In this document: positions 9,949 through 21,703 of the stretch, piece by piece | How positions within the stretch are numbered: position 1 is the first letter of the stretch | Layout of the letters: each line of letters begins with the position of its first letter | DNA from: Bacillus zhangzhouensis | GTDB taxonomy: Bacteria > Bacillota > Bacilli > Bacillales > Bacillaceae | Assembly (NCBI RefSeq): GCF_000715205.1 | Contig: NZ_JOTP01000002.1 | Coordinates: forward strand, 206,087 to 270,086 | DNA length: 64,000 nucleotides | Direction of reading: 5' to 3' | Notes under the pieces: generated by a model | What the model was told of the DNA's origin: nothing | Seen by the model: only the letters and a program-made list of their open reading frames with translations | Databases searched by the model: none | Translations under genes and position numbers: made by a program

Positions 9949-10860
9949 TTAGTTTGCTTCACCGATAATTTCTACTTCTGTATGCATATCTACATTGTAG
10001 TCTTCTTTAATTTTCTTTTGAATGTACTGAATTAAATCCAGCACATCTTGAGCAGTAGCGCCACCAGCATTGACAATAAAGTTTCCATGCATATCAGAAA
10101 TTCTTGCCCCGCCAATCTGGTATCCTTTTAAATTCGCCTTTTCTACAAGCTGTCCTGCATATTCAGGTAGCGGATTTCGAAAAATACTGCCGGCACATGG
10201 TCGATTATAAGGTTGTGTTTCCTTACGATAGTCTTTATTTTGCTGCATTTTCTTTGTGATTTTCTCGCGATCATCCTGCTTGAGCTTAAACACGGCTTCG
10301 AGGACAATGCCCGGACGTTCTTTTTGAAGTACAGAAGTTCGATAGCTAAAGTTCATTTGCTCATTTGTTAACCACTCGATGCTTCCATCTTCAAATAAGA
10401 TTCTAGCTTTCACAAGAATGTTACTGATGTCTGATCCATGTGCTCCTGCGTTCATATAAACAGCGCCACCGATAGACCCTGGAATACCAGCTGCGAATTC
10501 CAAACCTGAAAGGCCCTGCTTACTAAGAGACGTTGCGAGACGTACAACAGAGTAGCCGCCGCCAACTGTAATTTCTTCATCATTTACAGTTAAGTGATCA
10601 AGTCCAGCGCCTAACTTCAGGACTACACCACGTATTCCTTTATCGAGTACAAGTAAATTAGACCCTCTCCCAATGACCGTCCAATTCGCATGATATTTTT
10701 TCACCTGATCCATGATCGTTTTGACTGCGTCGACATCTTTTGGAATGATCAATAGATCTGCTGGTCCGCCTATTTTCATTGTCGTATGATTTGCAAGCGG
10801 CTCATTTTCAAGCACTTTACCAACTTGCGCTTCTAATAATTCATTCTTCAAGTTCTCCAT
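9949..10860 (-). CDS. murB: UDP-N-acetylenolpyruvoylglucosamine reductase MurB
   Basis: MurB reduces the enolpyruvyl group of UDP-GlcNAc-enolpyruvate to UDP-MurNAc with NADPH and bound FAD. The 303 residues match the B. subtilis length. An FAD-binding PCMH domain contains [10 protein letters not shown] and the stretch [18 protein letters not shown]. The C-terminal domain has [11 protein letters not shown], with the serine proton donor of the type II enzyme. ATG 10860 is preferred (GGAGGG just upstream, product begins MENLKNEL) over an in-frame ATG nine codons earlier that lacks a ribosome site. It starts about 31 bases after murG. Confidence 0.97.
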   Translation of the reverse strand: MENLKNELLEAQVGKVLENEPLANHTTMKIGGPADLLIIPKDVDAVKTIMDQVKKYHANWTVIGRGSNLLVLDKGIRGVVLKLGAGLDHLTVNDEEITVGGGYSVVRLATSLSKQGLSGLEFAAGIPGSIGGAVYMNAGAHGSDISNILVKARILFEDGSIEWLTNEQMNFSYRTSVLQKERPGIVLEAVFKLKQDDREKITKKMQQNKDYRKETQPYNRPCAGSIFRNPLPEYAGQLVEKANLKGYQIGGARISDMHGNFIVNAGGATAQDVLDLIQYIQKKIKEDYNVDMHTEVEIIGEAN

Positions 10861-10891
10861 ATTACCCTCCGCCTTACCTAATATCATTCAA

Positions 10892-11986
10892 TCATGTAGT
10901 CGTAATTTCTTTTAACACATTATATAAACGTGTAGCCGCATCTGGTACTCCAAGTTCTTTCGTTAAACGTCTCATTTGGTTTAGTTTCTCTTCATTACCG
11001 GCAATTTCATCAATTGCATGCAGCAAGCGATCTCCAGAAAGCTCTGATTCTCTTAAAACGATAGCAGCATCATGCTTTTCAAGTGATCTAGCATTGACTT
11101 CCTGATGATTTGCCGTCACGTATGGGCTCGGAATGAAAATTGTTGGAATTCCAAGAGCTGTCACTTCAGCAATCGTTGTTGCTCCCGCTCTTGCAACAAT
11201 CACATCAATCGATTTCAGGTACTCCGGCATTTGATGCAAGAAAGGCTTTGTGATCATATTTGGTGCTGCACCTTTGTCCTTTAGTTCGTTTAGCACTTTT
11301 TCATAATGAACCTCACCAGTAATATATAAAACCTGGTAGTTCTTTGCCTTTAATTCATCTTGCATGTCAATGACTGCTCTATTGATCGGAGCTGCACCTC
11401 TGCTTCCGCCAAAAATAAGAACCGTTTTTTTCTTTTCATCTAGACCAAATTCTTTAAGAGATTTCCCCTCTTTAATAGAGACGACTTCAGAGGCTCTTGG
11501 GTTTCCCGTAAAAACAACCTTTTCAGAAGGAAAATGTGCCTTCGCTTCTTCAAAGCAAATGGCTACCTTATTAACATATCTCGCAAGGAATTTATTTGTG
11601 ATACCAGGAAGGCTGTTTTGTTCGTGAATAATGGTCGGGATTTTCAGCTTAGAAGCCGCATAAACGACAGGACCACACACATAACCGCCTGTTCCAATGA
11701 CAGCATCTGGTTTAAACTCTTTTAAATACGTTTTGCTTTTTTGAACGCCTTTTAGAAATCTCATCACCGTTTTTACATTATCAAAGGAAAGCTTTCTTTT
11801 AAAACCTGAAATCTCTATTGACTTGAAAGGGATATTTTCTCTTTCTACAATTTTCTTTTCAAGTCCATTTTCAGTACCAATATATAAAAATTCCACATCA
11901 GGATGCAGCCTTTTTACTTCTTTAATAAAAGCTAAGGCCGGATAAATATGTCCGCCTGTTCCGCCTCCACTGATTGCTATACGCAT
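10892..11986 (-). CDS. murG: Lipid II synthase, UDP-GlcNAc transferase MurG
   Basis: MurG transfers GlcNAc from UDP-GlcNAc to lipid I at the inner face of the membrane, giving lipid II. It is a two-domain GT-B glycosyltransferase of family 28. The N-terminal motif [13 protein letters not shown] is followed by HEQNSLPG; the C-terminal domain has [11 protein letters not shown] and the donor-site segment [14 protein letters not shown] 11986 gives 364 residues starting MRIAISGG, with GAGGGG 9 nt upstream. A further 46 in-frame upstream codons run through a hairpin and have no family match, so that extension is rejected. Confidence 0.98.
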   Translation of the reverse strand: MRIAISGGGTGGHIYPALAFIKEVKRLHPDVEFLYIGTENGLEKKIVERENIPFKSIEISGFKRKLSFDNVKTVMRFLKGVQKSKTYLKEFKPDAVIGTGGYVCGPVVYAASKLKIPTIIHEQNSLPGITNKFLARYVNKVAICFEEAKAHFPSEKVVFTGNPRASEVVSIKEGKSLKEFGLDEKKKTVLIFGGSRGAAPINRAVIDMQDELKAKNYQVLYITGEVHYEKVLNELKDKGAAPNMITKPFLHQMPEYLKSIDVIVARAGATTIAEVTALGIPTIFIPSPYVTANHQEVNARSLEKHDAAIVLRESELSGDRLLHAIDEIAGNEEKLNQMRRLTKELGVPDAATRLYNVLKEITTT

Positions 11987-12032
11987 TATACCATTTCCCC
12001 TCAATTTTTTTCTGCTCTGAACAAAGTATAAA

Positions 12033-12052
12033 CCCTGTTTTAAACAACAGGG
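12033..12052 (-). terminator. Weak hairpin between spoVE and murG
   Basis: CCCTGTT and AACAGGG form a 7-bp stem with a 6-base loop, followed on the minus strand by TTTATACTTTG. It may attenuate spoVE to murG read-through. The U-tract is interrupted, so confidence is limited. Confidence 0.45.
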
Positions 12053-12184
12053 CTCCGTTAAAACCTGTAAAGAAGAGTCAAAAATCATGTTTTCGAAACA
12101 AAAACTGTCATTTTCACTCTTCAAATCATTTTTTTGTACTTTTGCAAAATAAAAGTCGACATGGTTTCATGAACTAGCAGCACA

Positions 12185-13285
12185 TTAATATCTAGCGTAC
12201 CTGCTTACATTCAAAAGTACGCCAATTGCCATCAGCATTAATGTCAGTGATGAGCCGCCATAACTTAGGAATGGGAGCGTGATACCTGTCACAGGGATAA
12301 GTCCAGTGACAACTGCGATATTAATCATCACTTGAATGGCAACCATAGAAATGATGCCAACTGCTAAGAAACTTCCGTATAAATCTGGTGCCCCAAGTGC
12401 TATTCGTATGCCTCTCCATAACAGAACACTAAAGAGCAATAAAATGAGTGATCCGCCTATAAAACCGAGCTCTTCAGACAATATGGCAAAAATAAAGTCT
12501 GTTTGAGGCTCAGGTAAATAGAAGAATTTTTGTCTACTTTGACCTAGACCCATTCCGAACAGACCGCCTGGGCCAACAGCGTATAAGGATTGAATAATTT
12601 GAAACCCACTGCCTAGTGGATCCTCCCAAGGGTTTAAATAAGACGTAATTCGTTTTATTCGATAGGGTGCTGATAAGACAAGTGCAGCAAAACCGCTTAG
12701 CCCTAAAAAACCGAGAAATATAAAGTGAGCAATCCTCGCACCTGAAACAAAAATCATAATAATACAAGTTCCAACCATAACCGTTCCTGTCCCCAGATCC
12801 GGCTGCAGCATAATGATGGCAAATGCAGAAAACACAATACCTAACGCTGGTGCGAAACCTTTACGGAAGGACGTGATATTTTTTTGCTTTTCAGATAAGA
12901 ATTTTGCGAGAAACGCAATCATCGCAAGTTTCATGAATTCAGATGGCTGAATACTAAACGCACCGACACCGATCCAGCTTCTTGATCCATTTCTCTCCAT
13001 ACCGATACCAGGAATCAGTACAAGTAGCAAGAGGATGAAACAAACAGCAATCAATATCTTTGACCAAGTCCGCCACGTCCAATAATCGACTCGCATAATG
13101 AAAAACATCGCGATAACTCCGATTCCAGCAAACAAAAGCTGCCTTTTTGCAAAATAAAACGAATCATCAAATTTATACGATGCCCACACAGCACTTGCGC
13201 TGTACACCATAATTAAACCAATCGTCAATAAAAGTAACGTAATGACAACAAGCAAAAAATCCGGAGAAGTTTTCTTATTCGTCAA
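12185..13285 (-). CDS. spoVE: SEDS-family peptidoglycan polymerase SpoVE
   Basis: This 366-residue polytopic membrane protein of the SEDS family (FtsW/RodA/SpoVE) has about ten transmembrane helices. It carries the family segments NGSRSWIGVG, PSEFMKLA and LPEPQTDFIFA, and near the C-terminus PVTGITLPFLSYGGSS. In Bacillus SpoVE polymerises spore cortex glycan together with SpoVD. Its place in the dcw cluster between murD and murG separates it from the vegetative FtsW copy at 51614-52825 in this window. Confidence 0.95.
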   Translation of the reverse strand: MTNKKTSPDFLLVVITLLLLTIGLIMVYSASAVWASYKFDDSFYFAKRQLLFAGIGVIAMFFIMRVDYWTWRTWSKILIAVCFILLLLVLIPGIGMERNGSRSWIGVGAFSIQPSEFMKLAMIAFLAKFLSEKQKNITSFRKGFAPALGIVFSAFAIIMLQPDLGTGTVMVGTCIIMIFVSGARIAHFIFLGFLGLSGFAALVLSAPYRIKRITSYLNPWEDPLGSGFQIIQSLYAVGPGGLFGMGLGQSRQKFFYLPEPQTDFIFAILSEELGFIGGSLILLLFSVLLWRGIRIALGAPDLYGSFLAVGIISMVAIQVMINIAVVTGLIPVTGITLPFLSYGGSSLTLMLMAIGVLLNVSRYARY

Positions 13286-13344
13286 GAGACCGACACCCCA
13301 AGCATAAGTTCATTTGGGCTGTCAGTCATATGAGAGACAAGCCC

Positions 13345-14700
13345 TTATTTAAGCATATGCACGGCGTTTACAAACATGTCTCCACGTTCTTCAAATGTTT
13401 TATGTTGATCCCAGCTTGCACAAGCCGGAGATAATAAAATCACGTCTTCTTCTTCAGATATGCTAAACGCCGCAGGTACTGCTTGTTCAACATTATCGAC
13501 ATGTTTTACGTGATGTATTCCCAGCTCTTCACCAAGCTTCAAAAACTTAGGTGCAGTCTCACCAAATGTGATAATTCCTTTCACATTTTTCATAAAAGGT
13601 TTCAATTCATCAAATTCATTGCCCCGATCCAGTCCACCTGCTAGTAAAATGGTCGGCTGTTCGAAGGCTGACAAAGCTTTAGTTGTTGCCAGTATATTGG
13701 TCGCTTTGCTATCGTTATAAAATTTTCTACTTTGAATCGTATCCACAAACTGCAAACGATGCTTCACTCCACTAAATGTTGTGAGTACATGTGTGATCGC
13801 TTCATTCGAACAGCCTGCATTTTTCACAACACAAATGGCCGCCAAAATATTTTCTTGATTATGCTCACCAGGAAGAACAACATCCTTTAGATCAATGACA
13901 CGTTCATTCATGTAGTAGATAGCGCCATTTTTAATAAACGCTCCGTGCTCTACTGGCTCTTTCACAGAGAAAAACACCTTTTTCGCGTTTGATCCTTCTG
14001 CAAGCTTAACGACAGATGGATCATCTAGGTTGATCACGGCTATGTCATTTTCATTTTGATGTGCGTATACTTTCTGCTTTGCTTTTTCGTATTCTTCACG
14101 AGTGTGGTGATAGTCTAAATGTGCGTCAAAAATATTTAAAATCAAGCTGATTTTGGGCCTGAATTCAACTGTTCCCATTAACTGAAAAGAAGAGAGCTCA
14201 GTTACAATCCATTCATCGCCAGCTGCATTTGCAGCGACTTCGCTGGCAACTGTTCCAATATTACCTGCCACTAATGTTTTTTGACTGTCTTTTTTCAGCA
14301 TTTCATAAATCAATGTAGTGGTAGTAGTTTTCCCATTCGATCCGGTAATCCCAATAAAAGGAGATGAGGTCAAATGATAGGCTAATTCTATTTCAGTCCA
14401 AACTGGAATTTGGCGTCGAAGCGCCTCTTGAACCATCACATTCTCATATGGTATTCCAGGGTTTTTAATTAAAATCGTAATTTCTTTATCATCGAACATA
14501 CGAAGAGGATGACTGCCACAAATGACATCAATCCCCTTTTCAGAAAGTAGCTGAGCTGGCTCATTTTCTTCAAATGGTTTTTGATCATTTACTGTCACGT
14601 TTACTCCGTGTTCGTGAAGAATTGAGGCGGCAGCATATCCGCTTTTTGCAAGACCTAATACTAGTACATGTTCGTTTTTTAACATTTGCATCTTATTCAA
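13345..14700 (-). CDS. murD: UDP-MurNAc-L-Ala:D-glutamate ligase MurD
   Basis: MurD adds D-glutamate to UDP-MurNAc-L-alanine using ATP. The 451 residues have an N-terminal Rossmann domain ([13 protein letters not shown]), the Mur-ligase ATP loop [12 protein letters not shown], and central-domain metal/ATP residues around ELSSFQL and [10 protein letters not shown]. The C-terminal domain includes FYNDSKATN and LAGGLDRG. It abuts mraY with no intervening base, so its ribosome site lies inside the end of mraY and the two are coupled. Confidence 0.98.
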   Translation of the reverse strand: MNKMQMLKNEHVLVLGLAKSGYAAASILHEHGVNVTVNDQKPFEENEPAQLLSEKGIDVICGSHPLRMFDDKEITILIKNPGIPYENVMVQEALRRQIPVWTEIELAYHLTSSPFIGITGSNGKTTTTTLIYEMLKKDSQKTLVAGNIGTVASEVAANAAGDEWIVTELSSFQLMGTVEFRPKISLILNIFDAHLDYHHTREEYEKAKQKVYAHQNENDIAVINLDDPSVVKLAEGSNAKKVFFSVKEPVEHGAFIKNGAIYYMNERVIDLKDVVLPGEHNQENILAAICVVKNAGCSNEAITHVLTTFSGVKHRLQFVDTIQSRKFYNDSKATNILATTKALSAFEQPTILLAGGLDRGNEFDELKPFMKNVKGIITFGETAPKFLKLGEELGIHHVKHVDNVEQAVPAAFSISEEEDVILLSPACASWDQHKTFEERGDMFVNAVHMLK

Positions 14701-15675
14701 TTATAACCACACCTCGATGTAAATTCCTAAAACAGCAAGCAATAAACCAGCTGTCCAGAAGGTGACAACTACTCTCCACTCAGACCAGCCAACTAACTCA
14801 TAGTGGTGGTGAAGCGGGCTCATCTTAAAGATTCTTTTTCCAGTTGTTTTAAAGGAGATGACTTGAAGGATAACCGATAACGTTTCAACAACAAATACTC
14901 CTCCAATAATGACGAGTAAAATTTCAAGCTTCGTTAAAATGGCAATCGCTACAATGGCTCCGCCTAAAGCTAGTGACCCTGTATCACCCATAAATACTTT
15001 TGCAGGGTGCGCATTGAACACAAGGAAACCAAGGACGGCTCCAGCAACAGCTACTGAAAAGATGGCCACATCATACTGAGATTGATTCCAAGCAAGTATG
15101 GCAAAAGCTCCGAAAGCAATGGCAGCTGTTCCAGATAACAAACCATCAAGCCCATCTGTTAAGTTCACCGCATTAGAACCACCGACAAGCATGAAAATGA
15201 CAAGGATAAAGTAAGCCCATCCTAAATCAAAGCTGACATCCGTTCCTGGGATGCGAATCGTCGTTGCAAACTGATAATAATGGAAGACTGCATAAAAAAT
15301 CACTGCGATCACAATTTGACCGATCAATTTCTGTTTCGATGTCAATCCAAGATTTCGTTTCATCGCTACTTTAATATAATCATCTAAAAATCCTAATAAA
15401 CCATAACCAAGTGTGACAAATAACAGTAAAAACATTTCTGGACTAATCTCAGAGAATTTGTTAATCATCACAATTGTTGTAATTGTGATAGAAAAGATAA
15501 TCATAATTCCGCCCATCGTCGGAGTACCTGATTTCTTTTGGTGAGACTGCGGGCCTTCTTCTCTAATACTCTGACCAAATTTAAGTCTTCTTAAAAACGG
15601 AATAAAAATCGGGGATAAAAGAACACTGATTAAAAATCCCATTATGATTGTAAACAATATCACCTGTTCAAGCAT
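14701..15675 (-). CDS. mraY: Phospho-MurNAc-pentapeptide transferase MraY
   Basis: MraY moves phospho-MurNAc-pentapeptide from UDP onto undecaprenyl phosphate, giving lipid I in the membrane. The 324 residues form about ten transmembrane helices. Signature segments are the cytoplasmic loop [18 protein letters not shown], the DDY motif in [17 protein letters not shown] and the histidine-rich loop SPLHHHYEL. It ends directly against murD and is separated from murE by about 136 bases. Confidence 0.98.
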   Translation of the reverse strand: MLEQVILFTIIMGFLISVLLSPIFIPFLRRLKFGQSIREEGPQSHQKKSGTPTMGGIMIIFSITITTIVMINKFSEISPEMFLLLFVTLGYGLLGFLDDYIKVAMKRNLGLTSKQKLIGQIVIAVIFYAVFHYYQFATTIRIPGTDVSFDLGWAYFILVIFMLVGGSNAVNLTDGLDGLLSGTAAIAFGAFAILAWNQSQYDVAIFSVAVAGAVLGFLVFNAHPAKVFMGDTGSLALGGAIVAIAILTKLEILLVIIGGVFVVETLSVILQVISFKTTGKRIFKMSPLHHHYELVGWSEWRVVVTFWTAGLLLAVLGIYIEVWL

Positions 15676-15811
15676 CGTTCTTTACTCCTTCCGAATTTCC
15701 AAAGCCGTTTTCCATCAGAAAATAGCATTCATTATTATAATATTCATTCGAGTCTTTCATATGTTGTTTTTGTACAAAATGCTTCATTTCATTACACTCT
15801 TTTCATCATAT

Positions 15812-17293
15812 TTAAGATTTGTTTAGATCTAAGATAGCGTCCACTGCAACTTTTGCATCATCAAAGTCGTAGACTTGATCGCCAATGATTTGGTACGTCT
15901 CGTGGCCTTTTCCCGCTATTAAGACGGTATCGCCTTTTTTCGCATTGGCAATCGCAAAAAAGATGGCTTGTTTACGATTCACAAAACTATGATAATATGC
16001 CGCAGGTACACCATTTTCCATATCTTTTAATATAGCTGATGGATCTTCACTTCTCGGGTTGTCTGATGTAAATACAGGCTCATCTGCATATTTCACAGCG
16101 ATTTGGGCCATTTGAGGGCGTTTTGTTTTATCACGGTCTCCGCCGCAGCCTATCACACAGAAAATCTTGCCCTCAGTTAATTCTCTACACGTTGTGAGGA
16201 CATTTTCTAAGCTGTCAGGTGTGTGCGCGTAATCAATGATGACCGGGAAGTCTTGATCACAGTTCACAAGTTCAAATCTTCCTTTGACTCCCTCCAGCTC
16301 TTCCATTGCACTGACGATCGTATCAAACGATAAGCCGGATACGATCCCTACTGATACAGCAGCCAGGATGTTATACACATTGAACTTTCCGATAAGGGCA
16401 ACCGTCACGCATTTTGTGCCGATTGGTGTGATCAAATCAAATTGAGTTCCCTTAGGCTTGATTTGAATATTCTTTGCCATGACATCTGCTTTTTGCTCTA
16501 AGCCATACGTCATGATTTCAGCTGCTGTGACTTTTTCAAAATAACTAGAAGCTTCATCATCTGCATTTAAAATCGCGTACTTCGGCTTATCGTGATGAAA
16601 GGCACTTCCAAGCTGAGAGAATAGCAAGCTTTTCGCGTGTTTATATTCTTCCATTGTGTTGTGGTAGTCAAGGTGATCTTGCGAAAGGTTTGTGAAAACG
16701 GCAATATCATAATCACATCCATGAACCCGGCCAAGATGCAATGCATGTGATGATACTTCCATTATTGCCGTGTCTACATCTTGATCAAGCATCTGTTTAA
16801 AGGTTTTTTGAAGTGTGACACTCTCAGGTGTTGTGTTTTTCACGTCGAGAATTTCATCATTCACCTTCATATACATCGTACCGATTAAGCCTGTTTTCTT
16901 CTCGGCTTTTCTCATCATTTGTTCGATCATGTGTGTTGTCGATGTTTTTCCGTTTGTTCCTGTGATACCGATTAGATTTAGCTTATGGGTTGGCTGGCTG
17001 TAAAACGCATCAGCGATTCTTGCAAGTGCTCTTTGAGAGTGTTTCACAATAATAACTGGTACATTTGTTATGTTAAGAGGGTGTTCTGCTACAATCGCTG
17101 CAGCCCCGCTTTTCACCGCTTTTTCAGCGTAATCATGTCCATCTACTGTATAGCCTTTTATGCAGACAAACAGGCTCCCTTTTCTCACCTCTCTTGAATC
17201 CATTTCAATGGAAGTGATATCGGGATTTTCGTTTATTAATTCGTTGTTTTCACTTTTAAAGTATGTAAGGAGTTCTTGTAAATTCATTATCAT
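15812..17293 (-). CDS. murE: UDP-MurNAc-tripeptide ligase MurE, meso-diaminopimelate-adding
   Basis: MurE adds the third amino acid to the peptidoglycan stem. The motif DNPR in [13 protein letters not shown] marks the meso-diaminopimelate-specific enzymes. The ATP loop is [11 protein letters not shown], and EVSSHAL and [10 protein letters not shown] lie in the central domain. The preferred start is ATG 17293 (GAGAGG 6 nt upstream; 493 residues, about the B. subtilis length); an ATG two codons later is nearly as good. An upstream in-frame extension of 16 codons has no ribosome site. It lies about 206 bases after spoVD, with the spoVD terminator in between. Confidence 0.97.
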   Translation of the reverse strand: MIMNLQELLTYFKSENNELINENPDITSIEMDSREVRKGSLFVCIKGYTVDGHDYAEKAVKSGAAAIVAEHPLNITNVPVIIVKHSQRALARIADAFYSQPTHKLNLIGITGTNGKTSTTHMIEQMMRKAEKKTGLIGTMYMKVNDEILDVKNTTPESVTLQKTFKQMLDQDVDTAIMEVSSHALHLGRVHGCDYDIAVFTNLSQDHLDYHNTMEEYKHAKSLLFSQLGSAFHHDKPKYAILNADDEASSYFEKVTAAEIMTYGLEQKADVMAKNIQIKPKGTQFDLITPIGTKCVTVALIGKFNVYNILAAVSVGIVSGLSFDTIVSAMEELEGVKGRFELVNCDQDFPVIIDYAHTPDSLENVLTTCRELTEGKIFCVIGCGGDRDKTKRPQMAQIAVKYADEPVFTSDNPRSEDPSAILKDMENGVPAAYYHSFVNRKQAIFFAIANAKKGDTVLIAGKGHETYQIIGDQVYDFDDAKVAVDAILDLNKS

Positions 17294-17451
17294 ATCAAAC
17301 CTCTCAAATTCGTTCACGTGCATGTCTTGTGAAAAAAACACACAGTCTATATTTTATCGCAAAAAAAAGGATACATCCAGCGTATTCCTTAAGTTTCTCT
17401 TGGAAAAAACACACTTTGTGCTCTTTTTTTAAAACTGCCCTTCTCTTTCAA

Positions 17452-17487
17452 CAAAAAGAGGCAGCCGAATGAGTGCGGCTACCCTCT
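17452..17487 (-). terminator. Terminator downstream of spoVD
   Basis: Reading the minus strand, AGAGGGTAGCCG and CGGCTGCCTCT form a stem with one or two mismatches around an 8-base loop, followed by TTTTTG. It separates spoVD from murE. Confidence 0.8.
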
Positions 17488-17499
17488 GTTCATTCTTTA

Positions 17500-19419
17500 T
17501 TATTCATCGTTTAAGTATAATCTGATTGTTGAGCCCTCTTTCACTTTTGTCCCGGCAGCAGGAGACTGCTTTACCACTTTACTGCCAGTGCCTGAGGCAT
17601 CGATCTTCAGGTTAATGAGGAGTGATTCAAGGTCAGAAACAGATCCCCCTACAAGATTCGGTACCTCAATGGTTTTTGTGTCCAGCCACTGGTACTTCTT
17701 TTCAATTTGTCCTTTTCTTTTTTTCACACCCATCTCAGGCAGGCTGTCTCGCATAATATGACCAACAATTGGTGCAGCTACTGTACCACCAAATTGAATA
17801 GTGCCTTTTGGGTTATCAACGGCTACGTATACAACGATGCTTGGGTCATCAGCAGGCGCAAATCCGATAAACGACACAATATGGTTATTTTCCATGTATT
17901 TTCCGTCTTTTACCTTCTGTGCAGTTCCGGTTTTTCCGCCAACTCGATACCCTTCAACAAATGCATTTCGGCCAGTTCCTTGAGCAACTACACTTTCAAG
18001 CGCATATCTGATTTCTTTTGATGTTTCAGCTGAAATCACTTTCTTCTTGGCAATCGGTGATTGCTTTTTCACGACCTCTTTTGTGACCGGATCTATCCAT
18101 TCTTTCGCAATATAAGGTGTGTAAAGCGTCCCGCCATTTATCGCAGCTGCCACTGCGGCTACTTGTTGAATCGGCGTAACGGAGACACCTTGACCAAAAG
18201 CAGTTGTTGCCTGCTCTACAGGACCTACTCGATCAAGCGGGAACAAAATTCCTCTCCCTTCCCCTTGAAGATCGATTCCTGTTTTCTGGCCAAAACCAAA
18301 ATTTTTAATATAGGAAAATAATTTATCTTTCCCAAGACGGTCGCCTAGCGCTACAAAGCCTGGGTTACAGGAGTTTTGCACCACTTCTAAAAATGACTGT
18401 GATCCATGCCCGCCTTTTTTCCAGCATCTGAGCCTTGCTCCATCGACCGTCACAGATCCACTGTCAAAAAAATGATCGCGTTTTAAATTCACTTTCTTTT
18501 CTTCTAATGCTGCTGCAAGTGTAATAATTTTAAACGTCGATCCCGGCTCATATGTGCTCCACACTGGTAAATTTCGGTTAAACACTTTTGGATCAACTGA
18601 TTGATAGTCAGCTGGATCAAAATCCGGCCTGCTTGACATCCCAAGCACTTCACCATTTTTCGGGTTCATGGCAATGGCGATCATGCCATCTGGATTATAT
18701 TTTGCCTGCGCATTATCTAATTCTCGTTCAATGATGGTTTGTACTTTCGAATCGACCGTTAATTTCATATCAAGACCATCTTTAGGCGGTGTATAATCAT
18801 CTGCTTCATCTGGCATTTTCTGTCCTTTTGCATCGGAATAGAATTTCACAGAGCCTTTTTCACCTTTTAGGTCATCATCGTAGTAGGCTTCCAGCCCAAG
18901 TAAACCTTGATTATCAATTCCAGCAAAGCCTAGTACATGGGACAGGAAACTGCCAAACGGATAATGTCTGATGCTGTCTTCCGCTACATAAACTCCATCT
19001 AAATCAAGCTCTCTTACTTCTTTTGCTTTTTCATGAGATACTTTTCTGCCCTCAGGAGAAATTCGCTCAATTGATGTTTTCTTCGTGACGTGCTTGTACG
19101 CTTTCTCCTCAGACATATTAAGCACTGCCGCCAGTTTCTTGCTTGTTTCTGCGGGATCTTTAATTTGCCGCGGGACGACCAAAATGGATGGAGCACTTTT
19201 GTTCGTCGCCAGCTCTACCCCATTCCGGTCCAAAATATCTCCTCGTTCCGGTTCGAATGGGAGGTTACGGCTCCATGAATCTTTTGCTAAGCTTGTCAGC
19301 TTTTCGCCCATAATAAACTGCACATATCCTAATCTAGTATCTATGATGAAAAAAATGATCACCCCAAACAGCAGCACGAAAAGCAATCGTTTTCTTACTG
19401 TTACACTCGACACTCGCAC
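17500..19419 (-). CDS. spoVD: Sporulation-specific class B penicillin-binding protein SpoVD
   Basis: SpoVD is a membrane-anchored transpeptidase needed for spore cortex peptidoglycan, the partner of SpoVE. The 639 residues contain a short cytoplasmic tail, one transmembrane helix (about 11-27), a PBP dimerisation domain and the transpeptidase domain. Ser294 lies in EPGSTFK; SCN follows in QNSCNPG and KTG in VGGKTGTAQ. A C-terminal PASTA domain runs from about residue 578. GTG 19419 is chosen because AAGGAG lies about 10 nt upstream and MRVSSVTVRKR matches the family. In Bacillus it is transcribed by sigma-E. Confidence 0.96.
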   Translation of the reverse strand: MRVSSVTVRKRLLFVLLFGVIIFFIIDTRLGYVQFIMGEKLTSLAKDSWSRNLPFEPERGDILDRNGVELATNKSAPSILVVPRQIKDPAETSKKLAAVLNMSEEKAYKHVTKKTSIERISPEGRKVSHEKAKEVRELDLDGVYVAEDSIRHYPFGSFLSHVLGFAGIDNQGLLGLEAYYDDDLKGEKGSVKFYSDAKGQKMPDEADDYTPPKDGLDMKLTVDSKVQTIIERELDNAQAKYNPDGMIAIAMNPKNGEVLGMSSRPDFDPADYQSVDPKVFNRNLPVWSTYEPGSTFKIITLAAALEEKKVNLKRDHFFDSGSVTVDGARLRCWKKGGHGSQSFLEVVQNSCNPGFVALGDRLGKDKLFSYIKNFGFGQKTGIDLQGEGRGILFPLDRVGPVEQATTAFGQGVSVTPIQQVAAVAAAINGGTLYTPYIAKEWIDPVTKEVVKKQSPIAKKKVISAETSKEIRYALESVVAQGTGRNAFVEGYRVGGKTGTAQKVKDGKYMENNHIVSFIGFAPADDPSIVVYVAVDNPKGTIQFGGTVAAPIVGHIMRDSLPEMGVKKRKGQIEKKYQWLDTKTIEVPNLVGGSVSDLESLLINLKIDASGTGSKVVKQSPAAGTKVKEGSTIRLYLNDE

Positions 19420-19510
19420 GCCCGATTCACTCCTTACATATGGCTTATGTCTATCATATGCAGGCTCGTTCTCTTGTAGAACGGTCTAGTCCACTCCTCT
19501 ACAGCAAAAG

Positions 19511-19541
19511 AAAAAACCTAGCAAATGGTTTGCTAGGTTTT
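19511..19541 (-). terminator. Terminator downstream of pbpB
   Basis: A 13-bp perfect stem (aaaacctagcaaa / tttgctaggtttt) with a 3-base loop lies just after the pbpB stop; the 3' arm runs into TTTTTT on the minus strand. It splits the vegetative mraZ-pbpB unit from spoVD. Confidence 0.85.
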
Positions 19542-19545
19542 GCAG

Positions 19546-21702
19546 TTAATTTGGGCTTTTAAATGTCACAGTGACGACCTTATCTGAAATCTCCGCTCCA
19601 CTTTTGACACTTTGTTTGACAGCATATCCTTGTCCATTTGTTTCAATGTGCACACCCGAAATGGACGCATATTGAAGTACTTCCCTTCTGGACCAGCCTG
19701 TCATATCAGGCATCTTAATGGTTTTTCCTGCTGTTTTCAAGAAGACTTTCTGGCTTTCAGAGTATTCAGAGCCCGCACTCGGCGACTGGCGTTTAATGGA
19801 TAAACCATCGCCGATGACAACAGGTGTTAAGTTTTTATTTTTGACTTCCGTTTCTGCTTGTTTCACTTCTAAATCCAGGAATGAAGGCATTGTTTCTTGT
19901 TTCACCTTTTGTTCGCCTGATTTTTTATCGTCTGTTTTTGTTGGTGCGATATTTAAATATAGCAGACTATTTTTCATAACAGGGTTGAAGATTTGTGAAA
20001 CAGGGGCAGAGCCTGTTTCTGTTTCAGACAACTGCGGCTGCTGTACTGCCACATAAACGAGCAGCTTCGGATCATCTTTTGGCGCCATCCCCATAAATGA
20101 AAAGACGTAGTCGTTTCTCCCCTGGAGGTAACCGCCGGCTCCGCCAATTTGTCCTGTCCCTGTTTTCCCAGCGACGTCAAAGCCTTTGATTTGATAAGGC
20201 TGACCTGTACCAATTTTCGAGGAAACAACCTCACCTAAAATGTCACGGACTTGCTTCGCTGTATCAGATGAAATCGGCTTTCCAGCTACTGTTGGTTCGT
20301 GCTGCAAGATCGTTTTGTTTGTGTTCGGGTCTGTAATATGGTCAATGACATATGGCTTCATCATCGTTCCACCGTTGGCAATCGCTGTCGCTGCTTCGAT
20401 TTGCTGAATTGGTGTAATGGCAGACGCTTGACCATAAGCCGTCGATGCTTTGTCATATTCGTATCTATAGTTGATTTTGCTAGACGCTTCATTCGGTAAG
20501 TCAATTCCCGTTTTGTCATAGAAATGGAATTTTTGCAAATATTGTTCGTATCGCGTGAAGCCTAGCTTTTCCTTTGCCAGCTTTGCAAAGGCCACATTAG
20601 AAGAACGGAGAACACCTTGATGAAAGTCAATTTTCCCCCAGCCATTTCCGTTGTTGTGGTCTCTTACAAGGCCGCCACCTACTTTATAAGTACCAGATTG
20701 GTATTTATCACTGCCTTGGTAGACGCCTTCTTGGATTGCCGCGGCGAGTGTAAAGATCTTCATCGTCGAACCAGGTTCAAACGCATATGAAATGACATCA
20801 TTGTTATAGTTCGTAATGTCGAGTTCATTTAAATTAAAGCTTGGGCGCTGTCCCATCGCGAGAACTTTTCCTGTTTTCGGATCGACGACTGTCGCAATGA
20901 TTTTCTTCGGTTTATATTTTTTGGCGACCTGCGTCATACTTTCTTCAAGGAATGCCTGAATTTTTTGATCGATGGTCAGCGTGACGTTTTTCCCATCTTT
21001 CGGGGCGACAATGTCTTCTTTACTATTTGGAAGAGCCCACCCGCTTCTGTCACTATTATACGTCACATAGCCATCTTTTTCTTTTAAGAATTTATTTAAC
21101 GCCTTCTCAAGCCCCATTGCACCTGACATGTCCTTGGTCGCCTCATCTAATCTTGCATAACCAATTAAATTAGAAGCAAACATGCCGTTTGGATAATATC
21201 GCTTCGTATCTTTTTCAAACGCGACCCCAGGAAGCTTTAGCTTTTCAATTTTTTCCTTTGTTGAAAAACTAATGTCTTTCCCAGCTTTACCAAACTCGAC
21301 TTGGAACGCATCCTTTGTATTCAGACGCTTTAAAATTTCGCTTTCGCTCATATCAATTACTTTTGACAGCTCTTTTGCTGTCTTTTCTTTATCGACGACA
21401 TGCATTGGGTGCTTTGGATCCACCGTCATTTTCTTACTCATGATGGCAATGAGTTTATACACAGAGGTATCCTCTGCAATCACATTTCCATTTCGGTCTA
21501 AAATGGACCCTCTTTTGGCTTCAAGTGTTTTCTTCGATTGATATTGTTCATTTGCCTTGGCTGCTAGAACTTGTCCATCAACCGTTCCTGTAATCTGAAT
21601 ATAAATAAAACGTGCAAGTATGATAAAGAAAAACAGGGCGAAGCAAATACTCGCAATTGCCGCGCCTCTGTTCATCATTTTATTCTTTTTAGGCATCGCC
21701 AT
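19546..21702 (-). CDS. pbpB: Penicillin-binding protein 2B, septal transpeptidase
   Basis: This essential class B PBP cross-links septal peptidoglycan with FtsW. The 718 residues have a cytoplasmic stub ([13 protein letters not shown]), a transmembrane helix (about residues 15-37), a dimerisation domain and the transpeptidase domain. The latter has EPGSTMK near residue 310, SSN in LRSSNVAF and KTG in AGKTGTGQ. Two C-terminal PASTA repeats follow. ATG 21702 is preferred over an in-frame start seven codons earlier: AGAAGG lies 9 nt before it and the N-terminus then matches B. subtilis PBP2B. The start follows the ftsL stop almost directly. Confidence 0.97.
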   Translation of the reverse strand: MAMPKKNKMMNRGAAIASICFALFFFIILARFIYIQITGTVDGQVLAAKANEQYQSKKTLEAKRGSILDRNGNVIAEDTSVYKLIAIMSKKMTVDPKHPMHVVDKEKTAKELSKVIDMSESEILKRLNTKDAFQVEFGKAGKDISFSTKEKIEKLKLPGVAFEKDTKRYYPNGMFASNLIGYARLDEATKDMSGAMGLEKALNKFLKEKDGYVTYNSDRSGWALPNSKEDIVAPKDGKNVTLTIDQKIQAFLEESMTQVAKKYKPKKIIATVVDPKTGKVLAMGQRPSFNLNELDITNYNNDVISYAFEPGSTMKIFTLAAAIQEGVYQGSDKYQSGTYKVGGGLVRDHNNGNGWGKIDFHQGVLRSSNVAFAKLAKEKLGFTRYEQYLQKFHFYDKTGIDLPNEASSKINYRYEYDKASTAYGQASAITPIQQIEAATAIANGGTMMKPYVIDHITDPNTNKTILQHEPTVAGKPISSDTAKQVRDILGEVVSSKIGTGQPYQIKGFDVAGKTGTGQIGGAGGYLQGRNDYVFSFMGMAPKDDPKLLVYVAVQQPQLSETETGSAPVSQIFNPVMKNSLLYLNIAPTKTDDKKSGEQKVKQETMPSFLDLEVKQAETEVKNKNLTPVVIGDGLSIKRQSPSAGSEYSESQKVFLKTAGKTIKMPDMTGWSRREVLQYASISGVHIETNGQGYAVKQSVKSGAEISDKVVTVTFKSPN

Positions 21703-21703
21703 G

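Noticed and set aside
11987..12124. N-terminal extension of murG (46 codons)
   Set aside because: It lacks family similarity and passes through the hairpin at 12033-12052; the ATG at 11986 has a good ribosome site and gives the normal length.
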